A stretch of DNA of 64,000 bases from contig CBDFIL010000002.1 of the NCBI GenBank assembly GCA_965248075.1, positions 930,001-994,000 of the forward strand. Direction: 5' to 3'. This stretch comes from VXNE01 sp965248075. GTDB lineage: Bacteria > Pseudomonadota > Gammaproteobacteria > Pseudomonadales > Azotimanducaceae. Of this stretch, positions 34,119-43,343 are shown in pieces. Position 1 is the first letter of the stretch; each line of letters starts with the position of its first letter. The position numbers were made by a program, and so were the translations under genes. The notes under the pieces are model-generated. The model did no database searches. It had not been told where the DNA came from and saw only the letters and a list, made by a program, of their open reading frames with translations.

Positions 34119-34691
34119 TCACGGACACGCCAGCGGACGTCCGGACGCGTCTTCGCGGATGCCGTCGCCGTCGGCGTCCCGCGCATGCCGGATGCGGGCC
34201 TGGGCGTTCACGATCAACTGGCGGGCCTGGCGCGGGTCGCCACTGGCGGGGCAATAGAGAAAGCTGCCGTTCTGCCAGTCGGTCAGCCCGGACGGACGGA
34301 GCGACAGGTAGGACCTGTTGCGAAAGGAGCGCCAATAGACCCGGTCGCGCGCATCGAGCCGCGGCAGGCGGCGGAGGATCCCTTCCCCCTCGTCGAGGCG
34401 ACCGTCCGCGTTGCGGTCGAGGAATACCAGGACCCCGTCGTGCCAGTGGTCCCGGCGCCCGCAACCGTCGCGGCCGGCGGGGCAGACGGTGACGGGACTG
34501 CGGTAGGTCACCGCGGCGTGCCGCGCGAAACGGACCGCTCCGAGGATCTGGTTGACCGCGGCGCTCGCGCGGTGCCCGGTCACCAGGTGCGTCGCTTCGG
34601 CACCGGCCCAGGAGAGCAGGATGCCGGCCACCGCCAGCGATACCAGGAGTTCGATCAGGGTCGCTCCGCGCATGGTCCAAGCATCGGACAC
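34119..34691 (-). CDS. GspH/FimT-family pseudopilin
   Basis: 190 residues from ATG 34691; an internal ATG at 34673 gives a more usual short leader. Prepilin site MRG|ATLIELLVSLAVAGILLSWAG, then the GspH/FimT beta domain with AVRFARHAAVTYRSPVTVCP and an internal DRNADGRLDEGEG loop resembling a calcium-binding motif. It is oriented opposite to the PilE/V/W/X operon, and 67 bases separate the convergent stops. Confidence 0.85.
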   Translation of the reverse strand: MSDAWTMRGATLIELLVSLAVAGILLSWAGAEATHLVTGHRASAAVNQILGAVRFARHAAVTYRSPVTVCPAGRDGCGRRDHWHDGVLVFLDRNADGRLDEGEGILRRLPRLDARDRVYWRSFRNRSYLSLRPSGLTDWQNGSFLYCPASGDPRQARQLIVNAQARIRHARDADGDGIREDASGRPLACP

Positions 34692-34786
34692 GCGCCGCTC
34701 GGTCGGAAGTCGCCCCCGGCCCGGTCTGGCGTGGGCCGGCGACCCGTGTTCGCGTCAGCCGAGGAGGGGGTCAGCCGAGGAGGGGG

Positions 34787-35806
34787 TCAGCCGAGGAAGG
34801 GGATGCGCCGGTACCAGGGCTTCCTTTCGGGTTCGGGCTCTGCCCCGTCGGGCTCCGGCGGGACGAAGCCCTCGGGATGTTCGATCTGGATGGGCGGCGG
34901 CACGTCGGGGCGGTCGAGCAGGCCGAGCGTCATGATGTTGACCCAGGAGCGGTCGCGGTTGCGCACGGTTTCGTCCAGCACGAAGTTGCCCGTCTCGTCG
35001 AACGCTCCGTAGCGGGGATGATTGATGGCCAGAATGCGCAGGGCATCGTTGGCGGCATCGGCGAGGCCGAGCTTGTAGTTGGCCTCGACGAGGATCGCGA
35101 GGGCATCTGCGACCGCGGGTGTCTGGGAGTAGTTCTCGACCACCGTGCGTGCGCGGTTGGCCGCCGCGACGTAGGCCCCCCGCGAGATGTAGTAGTTGGC
35201 GACGTTCACCTCCGAACGAGCGATGACGTTGCGCAGATACACCGTGCGCTGCCGCGCATCGAGGGCGTAGTCGCTGTCCGGGTGCTCGCGCAGCAGCTCC
35301 GCGAAAATGACGAACGCGCGTCGAGTGTTCGTCGTGTCGCGCCGTGCGATGTCGTCCGGACGAAAGCGGTCGAACAGGGCCCCGCCCTGGGAGAAGGCGA
35401 CCAGGCCCCGCAGGTACAGCGCGTAGTCGACGTGGCGGTGCTGGGGGTGCAGGCGCACGAAGCGCTCGGCCGCGGCCTCGGCTTCCTCGTAGGCGGCGCC
35501 CATGTAGTGCGCATAGATCAACTCGAGTTGCGCCTGTTCCGCGTACCGCCCGAACGGGAAGCGGGCCTCGAGCCGTTCGAGCTTCTCCACTCCTGCGCGG
35601 TAGTTGCCACTGCGCAGGCTCGACTGGGCACTGTCGTAGAGGATGTGCTCGGTAGTCTCGAATTCCTCGTCCTCGTCCTCGTCGTCGCCGCCGATGAACG
35701 GCATCCAGGAACAGCTCGCGACCAGGACCGTCGCCACCGCGAAGACGGACCGGCGACCCAGCCGGCTCAACAGGGCGCCCAGGCGCGTTCGGACAGATAA
35801 CACCAT
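34787..35806 (-). CDS. bamD: Outer membrane assembly lipoprotein BamD
   Basis: 339 residues. The lipobox LVASC places the lipidated cysteine at residue 32. A very acidic linker (DDEDEDEEFE) follows, then five TPR-like repeats (YDSAQSSLRSGNYRAGVEKLERLEARFPFGRYAEQAQLELIYAHY). Essential partner of BamA in inserting beta-barrel proteins. The 3' end is tandemly duplicated: the bases covering CTCGGCTGA recur twice more after the stop (34740-34790). Divergent from rluD, as in Pseudomonas. Confidence 0.94.
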   Translation of the reverse strand: MVLSVRTRLGALLSRLGRRSVFAVATVLVASCSWMPFIGGDDEDEDEEFETTEHILYDSAQSSLRSGNYRAGVEKLERLEARFPFGRYAEQAQLELIYAHYMGAAYEEAEAAAERFVRLHPQHRHVDYALYLRGLVAFSQGGALFDRFRPDDIARRDTTNTRRAFVIFAELLREHPDSDYALDARQRTVYLRNVIARSEVNVANYYISRGAYVAAANRARTVVENYSQTPAVADALAILVEANYKLGLADAANDALRILAINHPRYGAFDETGNFVLDETVRNRDRSWVNIMTLGLLDRPDVPPPIQIEHPEGFVPPEPDGAEPEPERKPWYRRIPFLG

Positions 35807-35871
35807 CCGGGTAGTGTACCCGCGCTGACGGGTCGCTTCGACCGCGGGGCGCTGTGGTAACGTGCTTCGGG

Positions 35872-36834
35872 ATGGCGTCGGAGCGACATTCCTTCTCCGG
35901 GCGCGTCCCGGAACGCTGTGCCGGGCAGCGCCTCGATCGCGTCGCGGCCGACCTGCTTTCCGATTTTTCGCGCTCCCGGCTCACCGAGTGGATCAAGGCA
36001 GGGGCATTGCGCCTCGACGGCCGGCGCGAGCGGCCCGCGTATCGGGTGCTCGGTGGAGAGCCGCTGACGCTCGATGTGGAGATCGCAGCGCACGAACCCC
36101 ACGAGCCGCAACCGGTCCCGTTCTCGGTGGTATACGAAGACGGCGATCTGCTCGTCGTGGACAAGCCCGCCGGCGTGGTGGTGCATCCGGGCGCGGGCAA
36201 TCCGGCGGGCACTCTCGTCAACGGTCTGGTGGCGTACCGGCCCGGGCTCGCCGCGCTGCCGCGCGCGGGGCTCGTGCATCGGCTCGACAAGGACACGAGC
36301 GGCCTCATCGTAGTCGCCGCCACCACGGCGGCCCACGGCGCCCTCGTGCGCGCGATGGCCGCGCGCGAGATCGACCGGCGCTACCTCGCGATCGTCGAGG
36401 GCGTGCTGACGGCCGGTCGGCACGTGGAGCTTGCCATCGGGCGCGATCCGGCCCGGCGCACCCGCCAGCGCGTGCGGGCCGACGGGCGCCCGGCCTCCAC
36501 CCGCGTGACCGTCGTTGCCCGCTATCGGGCGCACACCGCGATCGCGGCGACGCTCGACACGGGCCGGACGCACCAGGTACGGGTGCATATGAGCGCCATC
36601 GGCCATCCGCTGGTTGGAGACAGGCGTTACGGAGCGCGGGGGCGCCTGCCGAAGCATCCGTCGCCCACACTCGTGGATGCGATTCGGGGTTTCGGTCGAC
36701 AGGCGCTGCATGCGCGCGCGCTCGGCTTCCGGCACCCCGCGGACGAGCGTACCGTCGAGTTCTCAAGCCCCGTTCCGTCGGACATGGCGGCGTTGATGGA
36801 GGTTCTGCAAGACGATGCCGACAGGGATTCTTGA
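35872..36834 (+). CDS. rluD: 23S rRNA pseudouridine(1911/1915/1917) synthase
   Basis: 320 residues. An N-terminal S4 RNA-binding domain (CAGQRLDRVAADLLSDFSRSRL) is followed by the RsuA/RluA catalytic domain with GLVHRLDKDTSGLIVVA, in which Asp is the catalytic nucleophile, and LDTGRTHQVRVHM. Position next to bamD and pgeF, and the S4 domain, favour RluD over RluA/C. The start at ATG 35872 is preferred over an upstream frame extension. It overlaps pgeF by 20 bases. Confidence 0.93.
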   Translation: MASERHSFSGRVPERCAGQRLDRVAADLLSDFSRSRLTEWIKAGALRLDGRRERPAYRVLGGEPLTLDVEIAAHEPHEPQPVPFSVVYEDGDLLVVDKPAGVVVHPGAGNPAGTLVNGLVAYRPGLAALPRAGLVHRLDKDTSGLIVVAATTAAHGALVRAMAAREIDRRYLAIVEGVLTAGRHVELAIGRDPARRTRQRVRADGRPASTRVTVVARYRAHTAIAATLDTGRTHQVRVHMSAIGHPLVGDRRYGARGRLPKHPSPTLVDAIRGFGRQALHARALGFRHPADERTVEFSSPVPSDMAALMEVLQDDADRDS

Positions 36835-37537
36835 GCCGCTGTGGTCGGCACCCGCGGGGATACGCGCCCTGTGCACCACGCGTCGGGGCGGCGTGAGCAC
36901 CGGGTCCTACGCGGACTGGAACCTCGGCCGCGGTGTCGGCGATGTCCCGGAACGGGTCGAGCGGAACCAACGGCGCCTGCGTCGGGCGACCGGCGGACAC
37001 CGCATCCAATGGCTGGACCAGGTCCATGGAGTCGGGGTGCACCGTGTCCTGGAAGCAGGGCCTTCGGTGACCGCCGACGCCGCGTGGACGGAAGCCGCCG
37101 GCGTGGCCCTCGCCGTCACGGTCGCGGACTGCGTCCCGGTAGTGTTCTGCGACGCGAGCGCCACCATCGTCGGCGTAGCGCACTGCGGCTGGCGCGGCGC
37201 CGTGGACGGCATCGTCGAGGCGACCGTTGCCACACTGCCGGTCGCGGCCAGCGTACTGCATGCCTGGCTTGGCCCCGCGATCTGCGGACGCTGCTACGAG
37301 GTCGGTTCGGAGGTGCGCGAACGCGCCGGAGGCGGCGCGGCCTTTGGCCCGACCGGCACCGGGACCTGGCTCTTCGACCTGCCGCAGTACGTAGCGGGCC
37401 GGCTGCTGGCGCTTGGCGTACGGGAAGTGGCCCGGTCGGGGCTCTGCACGCGGTGCGATGCGCGGTTCTACTCGTATCGCCGGGACGGAGTCACCGGGCG
37501 GGTCGCTGCCGTCGTCTGGCGCGAACGCCAGGCGTAG
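36815..37537 (+). CDS. pgeF: Peptidoglycan editing factor PgeF (YfiH, laccase-domain)
   Basis: 240 residues. The zinc site residues are seen in WLDQVHG, VTVADCVPVVF and GVAHCGWRGAVDGIV, followed by LGPAICGRCYEVG and FYSYRRDGVTGR. Family members have been reported as purine nucleoside phosphorylase/adenosine deaminase or as an L-Ser amidase correcting muropeptides. Which applies here is not decided. Overlaps rluD, the standard proteobacterial pair. Confidence 0.92.
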   Translation: MPTGILEPLWSAPAGIRALCTTRRGGVSTGSYADWNLGRGVGDVPERVERNQRRLRRATGGHRIQWLDQVHGVGVHRVLEAGPSVTADAAWTEAAGVALAVTVADCVPVVFCDASATIVGVAHCGWRGAVDGIVEATVATLPVAASVLHAWLGPAICGRCYEVGSEVRERAGGGAAFGPTGTGTWLFDLPQYVAGRLLALGVREVARSGLCTRCDARFYSYRRDGVTGRVAAVVWRERQA

Positions 37538-37608
37538 GCATCCTGGGGGCCAGCCGCTTCCCAGAGTCGTCGGCGCGACGTAGGATGGCGGGCGAGGAGG
37601 AGTGCGCC

Positions 37609-38772
37609 ATGCCAGACCTGTTCAACCGCCACCGGGTCATCGATGTCGACACGCATCTCACGGAACCGCCGGACGTGTGGACCGCGCGCGTCGCGAGCAA
37701 GTGGGGCGACCTCGTCCCCCACATCGAGCGGCGCGACGGCCAGGATGTCTGGCTGATCGGGGAGCGCGTGATCCTGAAGCCCGGGCAGGTCTCCATGGCC
37801 GGCTTCGACGGCACGGTTCCCGAGCATCCGGCGACTTACGAGGACATTCCCGCGGCCTGTTTCGATGCGCGGGCGCGCCTCGAGCACATGGACAGTCATG
37901 GGATCCATGCGCAGGTTCTCTATCCCAACGTCGGCGGATTCGGTTCGCAGGCCTTTCTGAAGCTCGGCGAGCCGGAGTTGATGCTCGAATGCATTCAGGC
38001 GTACAACGACTTCCTGGCCGAGTGGTGCAGCGCGGATGCGAACCGCCTGGTGGCGGTGATGGCGTTGCCGTTCTGGGACCTCGACGCGAGCATCGCCGAA
38101 GTCGAACGTTGCGCCCGCAACGGACACCGGGCCGTGCTGTTCGCGAGCCAGCCGCAGGACTTCCGGCAGCCGGCCCTCAGTGACCGCCACTGGGATCCGC
38201 TCTGGGCGACGGCCCAGGCGGCGGGGCTCTCCATCAGCTTCCACATCGGCGGCCAGAGCCTCGGCGCGATGGCGAAGGCGCCTGCCGACATCGGGACCAA
38301 GGCCAACTTCGCGCGGTTCTCATCGCTGGCCTTCATCGAGAACGGCAAGGGGCTCGCGGAGGTGATCTTCGGGGGCGTCTGTCACCGCTTCCCACGGCTG
38401 AACTTCGTGTCCGTCGAGAGCGGCGCCGGCTGGATTCCGTCCCTGCTCGAAGCCTTCGACTGGCAATGGCGCAACGGTGGCGTGCGCAAGGAGCACCCGG
38501 AGTACGAACTGTTGCCGAGCGAGTACTTCCGTCGCCAGATCTATGGCTGCTTCTGGTTCGAGCGGGAGATGATCGGGCCGGCGATCGATCTGTATCCGGA
38601 CAACATCCTCTACGAGACGGACTTCCCGCACCCGACGTCCATGTCGCCAGGCCCTGCCACGCCCGCACTGCCGCCGCGGGACTATGCCGAGGAAGCGCTC
38701 GGCCAGCTACCCGAAGCCACTCTCGCGAAGGTCCTGCACGAGAACGCGGCGCGGGTCTACCACGTCCACTGA
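37609..38772 (+). CDS. Amidohydrolase family protein (ACMSD-like)
   Basis: 387 residues, amidohydrolase-2 TIM barrel. The N-terminal metal motif is unusual, VIDVDTHLTEPPDVW (DxHxxE rather than HxH). Further conserved parts are SISFHIGGQ, a His after strand 5, and ILYETDFPHPTSM with the last metal Asp. Relatives include aminocarboxymuconate-semialdehyde decarboxylases and aromatic acid decarboxylases. The substrate is unknown. The start ATG has GAGGAGG upstream. It stands alone between pgeF and ilvI. Confidence 0.82.
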   Translation: MPDLFNRHRVIDVDTHLTEPPDVWTARVASKWGDLVPHIERRDGQDVWLIGERVILKPGQVSMAGFDGTVPEHPATYEDIPAACFDARARLEHMDSHGIHAQVLYPNVGGFGSQAFLKLGEPELMLECIQAYNDFLAEWCSADANRLVAVMALPFWDLDASIAEVERCARNGHRAVLFASQPQDFRQPALSDRHWDPLWATAQAAGLSISFHIGGQSLGAMAKAPADIGTKANFARFSSLAFIENGKGLAEVIFGGVCHRFPRLNFVSVESGAGWIPSLLEAFDWQWRNGGVRKEHPEYELLPSEYFRRQIYGCFWFEREMIGPAIDLYPDNILYETDFPHPTSMSPGPATPALPPRDYAEEALGQLPEATLAKVLHENAARVYHVH

Positions 38773-38877
38773 CACCGAGGCGCGGCGGGCCGAAAGCCGC
38801 TTCGGGCCGGTGCCCTCGAGCCGGAAACGACGGTCGTTTCGGGGCGCCGCAGACGCCTCTGCGAGGGTCCCATCGGT

Positions 38878-38906
38878 TTGACATGAACTGGGCGAAACGC
38901 AAGAAT
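38878..38906 (+). promoter_or_regulatory. Candidate sigma-70 promoter for ilvI-ilvH-ilvC
   Basis: A perfect -35 TTGACA, 17-base spacer, and AAGAAT as -10, 54 bases before the ilvI ATG. No leader peptide with runs of Leu, Val or Ile codons is visible in the 188-base gap, so attenuation of the E. coli ilvB/ilvG type is not supported. Confidence 0.55.
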
Positions 38907-38960
38907 GCGCGCCCCTCCAACGATGCTGAGCGGTAATTTCCGCTGACCCCGGGAGACACC

Positions 38961-40724
38961 ATGGCGGAGATGCTGTCCGGCGGCGACATGCTCGTTCGCG
39001 CACTGCAGGACGAAGGGGTCGACTACCTGTTCGGCTATCCCGGCGGCGCGGCGCTCCACATCTACGACGCGATCTTCAAGCAGCAGAAGATCGAGCACAT
39101 CCTGGTGCGCCACGAGCAGGCAGCGACCCACATGGCCGACGGTTATGCGCGCGCCACGGGGCGTCCCGGGGTGGTCCTCGTCACCTCCGGCCCGGGCGCC
39201 ACCAACGCGATCACCGGCATCGCGACGGCCTACATGGATTCCACGCCCATCGTCGTGATCTCGGGGCAGGTCCCGAGGAACGTGATCGGCACCGACGCCT
39301 TCCAGGAGACGGACATGGTCGGGATCTCCCGGCCGGTGGTCAAACACAGTTTTCTCATCAGGGACGCATCCGAGATCCCCGAGGTCGTCCGCAAGGCGTT
39401 CTATATCGCGTCCAGCGGGCGCCCCGGGCCGGTGGTCATCGACATCCCGAAGGACACCACGGACCCGAACGAGAGATTCCCCTACGAGTATCCGAGCGAT
39501 GTGTCGCTACGGTCGTACAACCCGACCACGCGCGGGCACGGCGGCCAGATCAGGAAGGCCGTCCGCATGCTGCTCGCGGCAAAGCGGCCGGTGATCTACG
39601 CGGGCGGCGGCGTGGTGCAGGGCAATGCGGCCGAGAGCCTCACGGCACTCGCGCGGGCACTCGACTTCCCGGTCACCAACACGCTCATGGGCCTCGGCGG
39701 CTTTCCCGGGACGGACCGGCGCTTTCTCGGCATGCTCGGGATGCACGGTACGTTCGAGGCGAACATGGCGATGCATCATGCGGACACGATCTTTGCCGTT
39801 GGCGCGCGCTTCGACGACCGCGTGACGAACGATCCGGCGAAGTTTTGCCCGGATGCCCGCATCATCCACCTCGATGTGGATCCCACATCGATTTCGAAGA
39901 TCATCCCCGCGGACGTACCCATCGTCGGCCCGGCAGACTCCGTCCTGACCGAGATGCTGCAGCGGGCGCAAGGGGAACTCGAACGCAATCCCGCCGCGGT
40001 CGACCGGCAGGCCGTGTGCGCCTGGTGGGATCGCATCCGGGCGTGGCGCGAAACCCACGGCCTCGACCACGACCAGCGCCACCGGGGCGCCGCTCCGCTG
40101 CTGCCACAACAGGTCGTGCAGGCGGTGTACCGCGCGACCGGCGGCGACGCCTACGTCACGAGCGACGTGGGCCAGCACCAGATGTTCGCCGCGCAGTACT
40201 TCAAGTTCGACGCCCCGCGTCGCTGGATCAACTCGGGCGGCCTCGGCACGATGGGCTTCGGCCTGCCGGCGGCCATGGGGGTGCAGTTCGCGTTCCCACA
40301 GGCGACGGTGGTCTGCATCACCGGCGAGGGCAGCTTCATGATGAACATGCAGGAGCTCTCCACCTGCATGCAGTACTTGCTGCCCATCAAGATCGTGAAT
40401 CTCAACAACCAGGCCCTCGGCATGGTCAAGCAGTGGCAGGACCTGCAGTACGACGGGCGGCATTCGCACAGCACCTATCGCGATTCCCTGCCGGACTTCG
40501 TGAACCTCGCCGAGGCCTTCGGCCACGTCGGTCTTCGCGTGGGGAGCCTTGCGGAACTCGAGGCAGCGATACCCGAGATGTTCAGCGACCGCTACGCGGA
40601 CAAGCTCGTGTTCCTCGACGCCTGGATCGACCCTGACGAGCACGTCTACCCGATGGCCATCAAGGGCGGCGCGATGAGCGATATGATCCTCGAACGGGAC
40701 GGCGCGGCAGCCCCGGTCAAGTGA
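38961..40724 (+). CDS. ilvI: Acetolactate synthase large subunit
   Basis: 587 residues, ThDP enzyme starting valine, leucine and isoleucine synthesis from pyruvate. The catalytic Glu is residue 52 in HEQAATHMADGYARATGRPG, and there is a Rossmann-like central FAD domain. The ThDP/Mg motif reads GEGSFMMNMQELSTC ... LNNQALGMVKQWQ; GEG replaces the more common GDG. It overlaps ilvH by four bases (GTGA), forming the large/small subunit pair. Confidence 0.96.
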   Translation: MAEMLSGGDMLVRALQDEGVDYLFGYPGGAALHIYDAIFKQQKIEHILVRHEQAATHMADGYARATGRPGVVLVTSGPGATNAITGIATAYMDSTPIVVISGQVPRNVIGTDAFQETDMVGISRPVVKHSFLIRDASEIPEVVRKAFYIASSGRPGPVVIDIPKDTTDPNERFPYEYPSDVSLRSYNPTTRGHGGQIRKAVRMLLAAKRPVIYAGGGVVQGNAAESLTALARALDFPVTNTLMGLGGFPGTDRRFLGMLGMHGTFEANMAMHHADTIFAVGARFDDRVTNDPAKFCPDARIIHLDVDPTSISKIIPADVPIVGPADSVLTEMLQRAQGELERNPAAVDRQAVCAWWDRIRAWRETHGLDHDQRHRGAAPLLPQQVVQAVYRATGGDAYVTSDVGQHQMFAAQYFKFDAPRRWINSGGLGTMGFGLPAAMGVQFAFPQATVVCITGEGSFMMNMQELSTCMQYLLPIKIVNLNNQALGMVKQWQDLQYDGRHSHSTYRDSLPDFVNLAEAFGHVGLRVGSLAELEAAIPEMFSDRYADKLVFLDAWIDPDEHVYPMAIKGGAMSDMILERDGAAAPVK

Positions 40725-41221
40725 TCGCGCGACGCATCATTGCCGTCCTGCTAGAGAACGAAGCGGGGGCGCTGTCGCGGATCGTGGGGCTCTTCGCGCA
40801 ACGGAACTACAACATCGAGTCCCTGACCGTCGCGCCGACCGAGGACGAGACCCTCTCGCGGCTCACCCTGACGACCACCGGCGACGACGGCACGATCGAA
40901 CAGATCACCAAGCAACTGAACAAGCTCATCGAGGTGGTGAAGGTCGTGGACCTCACGGAAGGGGACCATCTCGAGCGGGAAATCATGATGGTCAAGGTGC
41001 GGGCAGAGGGGTTGCAGCGGGCCGAGATCAAGCGGACTGCGGATATTTTCCGCGGACAGATCATCGACGTGACGGGCGACGCCTACACCGTCCAGCTCAC
41101 CGGGCCGAGCGAGAAGCTCGACGCGTTCCTGCGCGCCATCGGCAAGGCGATGGTGATCGAGGCGGTGCGCTCCGGTGTCGCGGGCATCGGGCGCGGCGAC
41201 AAGGTTCTGACCCTCAGGTAG
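40721..41221 (+). CDS. ilvH: Acetolactate synthase small regulatory subunit
   Basis: 166 residues from GTG 40721. The N-terminal ACT domain (IIAVLLENEAGALSRIVGLFAQRNYNIESLTVAPTED) is the site for valine feedback inhibition and activates the large subunit. A second ferredoxin-like domain (ADIFRGQIIDVTGDAYTVQLTG) follows. Length is typical of IlvH. Confidence 0.96.
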   Translation: MIARRIIAVLLENEAGALSRIVGLFAQRNYNIESLTVAPTEDETLSRLTLTTTGDDGTIEQITKQLNKLIEVVKVVDLTEGDHLEREIMMVKVRAEGLQRAEIKRTADIFRGQIIDVTGDAYTVQLTGPSEKLDAFLRAIGKAMVIEAVRSGVAGIGRGDKVLTLR

Positions 41222-41344
41222 GGCTCTCAGGTGGTAGGGAAGCGCGGCGCCCGCGGGACGCTGCAGACGGCTACAGGGTGCGTTGGGCGGCGAACCGCGC
41301 CGCCGGCGAACATTTTTCGGCGACCGGACAGACGAGGAGCAACC

Positions 41345-42364
41345 ATGCAGGTCTACTACGACAAGGACGCGGACCTTTCGATCATTCAGAACATGCGCGT
41401 GGTCGTTGTCGGCTACGGGTCGCAGGGCCATGCCCACGCGAACAACCTGCGCGACTCGGGGGTGACCGACATCGGTATCGGGCTGCGCCCCGGTGGCAGT
41501 TCCTGGCCGAAGGCGGAGAACGCCGGCTTCGCGGTTGCGCCGGTGGGCAACGCGGTCGAAGGTGCGGATCTCGTGATGATCCTGGCCCCGGACGAGCACC
41601 AGCGGAGCATCTATCGAGAGGAGATCCTGCCGAACATCAAGGCCGGGGCCGTCATCGCGTTCGCCCACGGCTTCAACATCCACTTCGAGTTGATCGAACC
41701 GCGCGAGGACCTCGACGTGGTCATGATCGCACCGAAGGGCCCCGGGCATACCGTGCGGTCGACATACGTCGAGGGGGGTGGGGTACCGTCGCTGGTCGCC
41801 CTGGGCCAGGACGCGAGCGGCCGCGCAAGGGATATCGCACTGTCGTATGCCGCCGGGATCGGCGCCGGGCGGGCGGGCATCATCGAGACGACGTTCCGCG
41901 AAGAGACCGAAACCGACCTCTTCGGCGAGCAGGCGGTGCTGTGCGGGGGCGCGGCCGCCCTCGTGACCGCCGGGTTCGAGACGCTCGTCGAGGCCGGCTA
42001 CGCGCCGGAGATGGCCTATTTCGAGTGTCTCCATGAACTCAAGCTGATCGTCGATTTCTTCTACGAGGGGGGCATCGGCAACATGTGGTACACGGTGTCG
42101 AACACTGCCGAATACGGCGGTCTGACGCGCGGTTCCCGCATTGTCACCGATGAGACAAGGCAGGAGATGAAGCGCATACTCGCGGAAATCCAGTCTGGAC
42201 GTTTCGCCCGTGAATTCGTCAGCGAGAATCAGGCCGGGGCGCCCAGCATCAAGGCGATGCGCCGCATCAGCCAGGCGCACCAGATCGAGCAGGTGGGCGC
42301 GAGGCTGCGGGCCATGATGCCCTGGATCGAGGCGAACAAGCTGGTGGACCGGCAGAAGAACTGA
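41345..42364 (+). CDS. ilvC: Ketol-acid reductoisomerase (class I)
   Basis: 339 residues, the short class I form. It isomerises and reduces acetolactate/acetohydroxybutyrate with NADPH and Mg. The GYGSQGHAHANNLRDSG Rossmann motif is followed by the specificity loop LRPGGSSWPKAE. The knotted helical domain carries ETDLFGEQAVLCGG and HELKLIVDFFYEGG. The start ATG 41345 is preceded by GAGGAG; an in-frame upstream extension is not conserved. It follows ilvH after 123 bases. Confidence 0.97.
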   Translation: MQVYYDKDADLSIIQNMRVVVVGYGSQGHAHANNLRDSGVTDIGIGLRPGGSSWPKAENAGFAVAPVGNAVEGADLVMILAPDEHQRSIYREEILPNIKAGAVIAFAHGFNIHFELIEPREDLDVVMIAPKGPGHTVRSTYVEGGGVPSLVALGQDASGRARDIALSYAAGIGAGRAGIIETTFREETETDLFGEQAVLCGGAAALVTAGFETLVEAGYAPEMAYFECLHELKLIVDFFYEGGIGNMWYTVSNTAEYGGLTRGSRIVTDETRQEMKRILAEIQSGRFAREFVSENQAGAPSIKAMRRISQAHQIEQVGARLRAMMPWIEANKLVDRQKN

Positions 42365-42377
42365 CCGGGGCCGTTCG

Positions 42378-43295
42378 ATGGAAGAGCGGGAGCAAGACCG
42401 GGCCGAGGAGCAGGCCGAGGAGCAGGCCGAGGAGCAGGCCGAGGAGCAGATAGCGCCGGCCCAGGCCGCAGAGCAGACGAGAGCGCAGAGAAAAGCGCGC
42501 AAGGGCCCGGGCAGAAAGCGCTCGTGGCGGCGGCCGCGCGCCATCGAAGGCGACGAGGGGCGCTCACCGCGCGACCGCTACCGTCGCGGTATCGCGCTGC
42601 TGCCGAACCTGATCACGACGGGCGCGATGTTCTCGGGGTTCTTCGCGATCGTCGCCGGCATGAACGGCGGCTTCGTGGCAGCCGGCCTCGCCATCTACGT
42701 CGCCATGATCCTCGACGCCGCGGACGGTCGGGTCGCCCGGATGACGAGTTCGGAGAGCGCGTTCGGCGCCGAGTACGACAGCCTCTCGGACATGGTTGCC
42801 TTCGGCGTCGCGCCGGCGCTGGTCGCCTTCTCGTGGGCACTGTCGAGCCTGGGCCAGATCGGCTGGGTGGTCACCTTCGTCTACATGGCCTGCGCCGCCC
42901 TGCGGCTCGCGCGCTTCAACACCGAGGGCGGCGACCATGCGAGCTTCACCGGTTTGCCGAGTCCCGCTGCCGCCGCGGTGATAGCCAGTACCGTCTGGCT
43001 CTGGAGCGAGGCCTCGCCCGGCACCGCGAGCCTCGTCGCGGCCGTCGGTACGGCCGTGGTGACCCTGGTCAGCGGCGTGCTCATGGTGTCGAACTTCGAG
43101 TACTTCTCGCTCAAGGTCATCAACCTGCGCGAGCGGGTGCCGTTCGTGACCCTCGTCGCGGTGGTGTTCGGCTTTGCCGTGGTGCTGGCCGACCCTCCAC
43201 GCGTCTTGCTGGCCGTGTTCGTCGCGTATGCGCTGTCGGGACCAGCCCGCGAGGTCTGGGTCCGGGTGCGCGACCGGACGCCTGACCCAGAGTGA
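42378..43295 (+). CDS. pssA: CDP-diacylglycerol-serine O-phosphatidyltransferase
   Basis: 305 residues, inner-membrane phosphatidylserine synthase of the CDP-alcohol phosphotransferase family. The catalytic motif DGRVAR...GAEYDSLSD fits DGx2ARx8Gx3Dx3D. About six hydrophobic helices follow a long, charged N-terminus. That N-terminus contains four AEEQ repeats encoded by a 12-bp tandem repeat (42402-42448). It follows ilvC by 13 bases, the same order as in Pseudomonas. Confidence 0.92.
   Translation: MEEREQDRAEEQAEEQAEEQAEEQIAPAQAAEQTRAQRKARKGPGRKRSWRRPRAIEGDEGRSPRDRYRRGIALLPNLITTGAMFSGFFAIVAGMNGGFVAAGLAIYVAMILDAADGRVARMTSSESAFGAEYDSLSDMVAFGVAPALVAFSWALSSLGQIGWVVTFVYMACAALRLARFNTEGGDHASFTGLPSPAAAAVIASTVWLWSEASPGTASLVAAVGTAVVTLVSGVLMVSNFEYFSLKVINLRERVPFVTLVAVVFGFAVVLADPPRVLLAVFVAYALSGPAREVWVRVRDRTPDPE
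42402..42448 (+). repeat. 12-bp tandem repeat inside pssA
   Basis: GAGGAGCAGGCC repeated about four times, encoding E-E-Q-A. It is in frame, so copy-number changes would only lengthen the acidic N-terminal tail. Confidence 0.85.
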
Positions 43296-43343
43296 TTTAA
43301 TTCAGTTAGTTAGGAGGGGTTCCTGACTCACAAGGTGAGAAAT

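Noticed and set aside
38773..38960. Attenuator leader peptide or T-box for the ilv operon
   Set aside because: No short frame rich in Leu/Val/Ile codons and no recognisable T-box; only a promoter-like sequence was found.
38961..40724. GEG in place of GDG in the acetolactate synthase ThDP motif as a defect
   Set aside because: I recall similar GEG variants in functional proteobacterial enzymes, and all other catalytic residues are intact.
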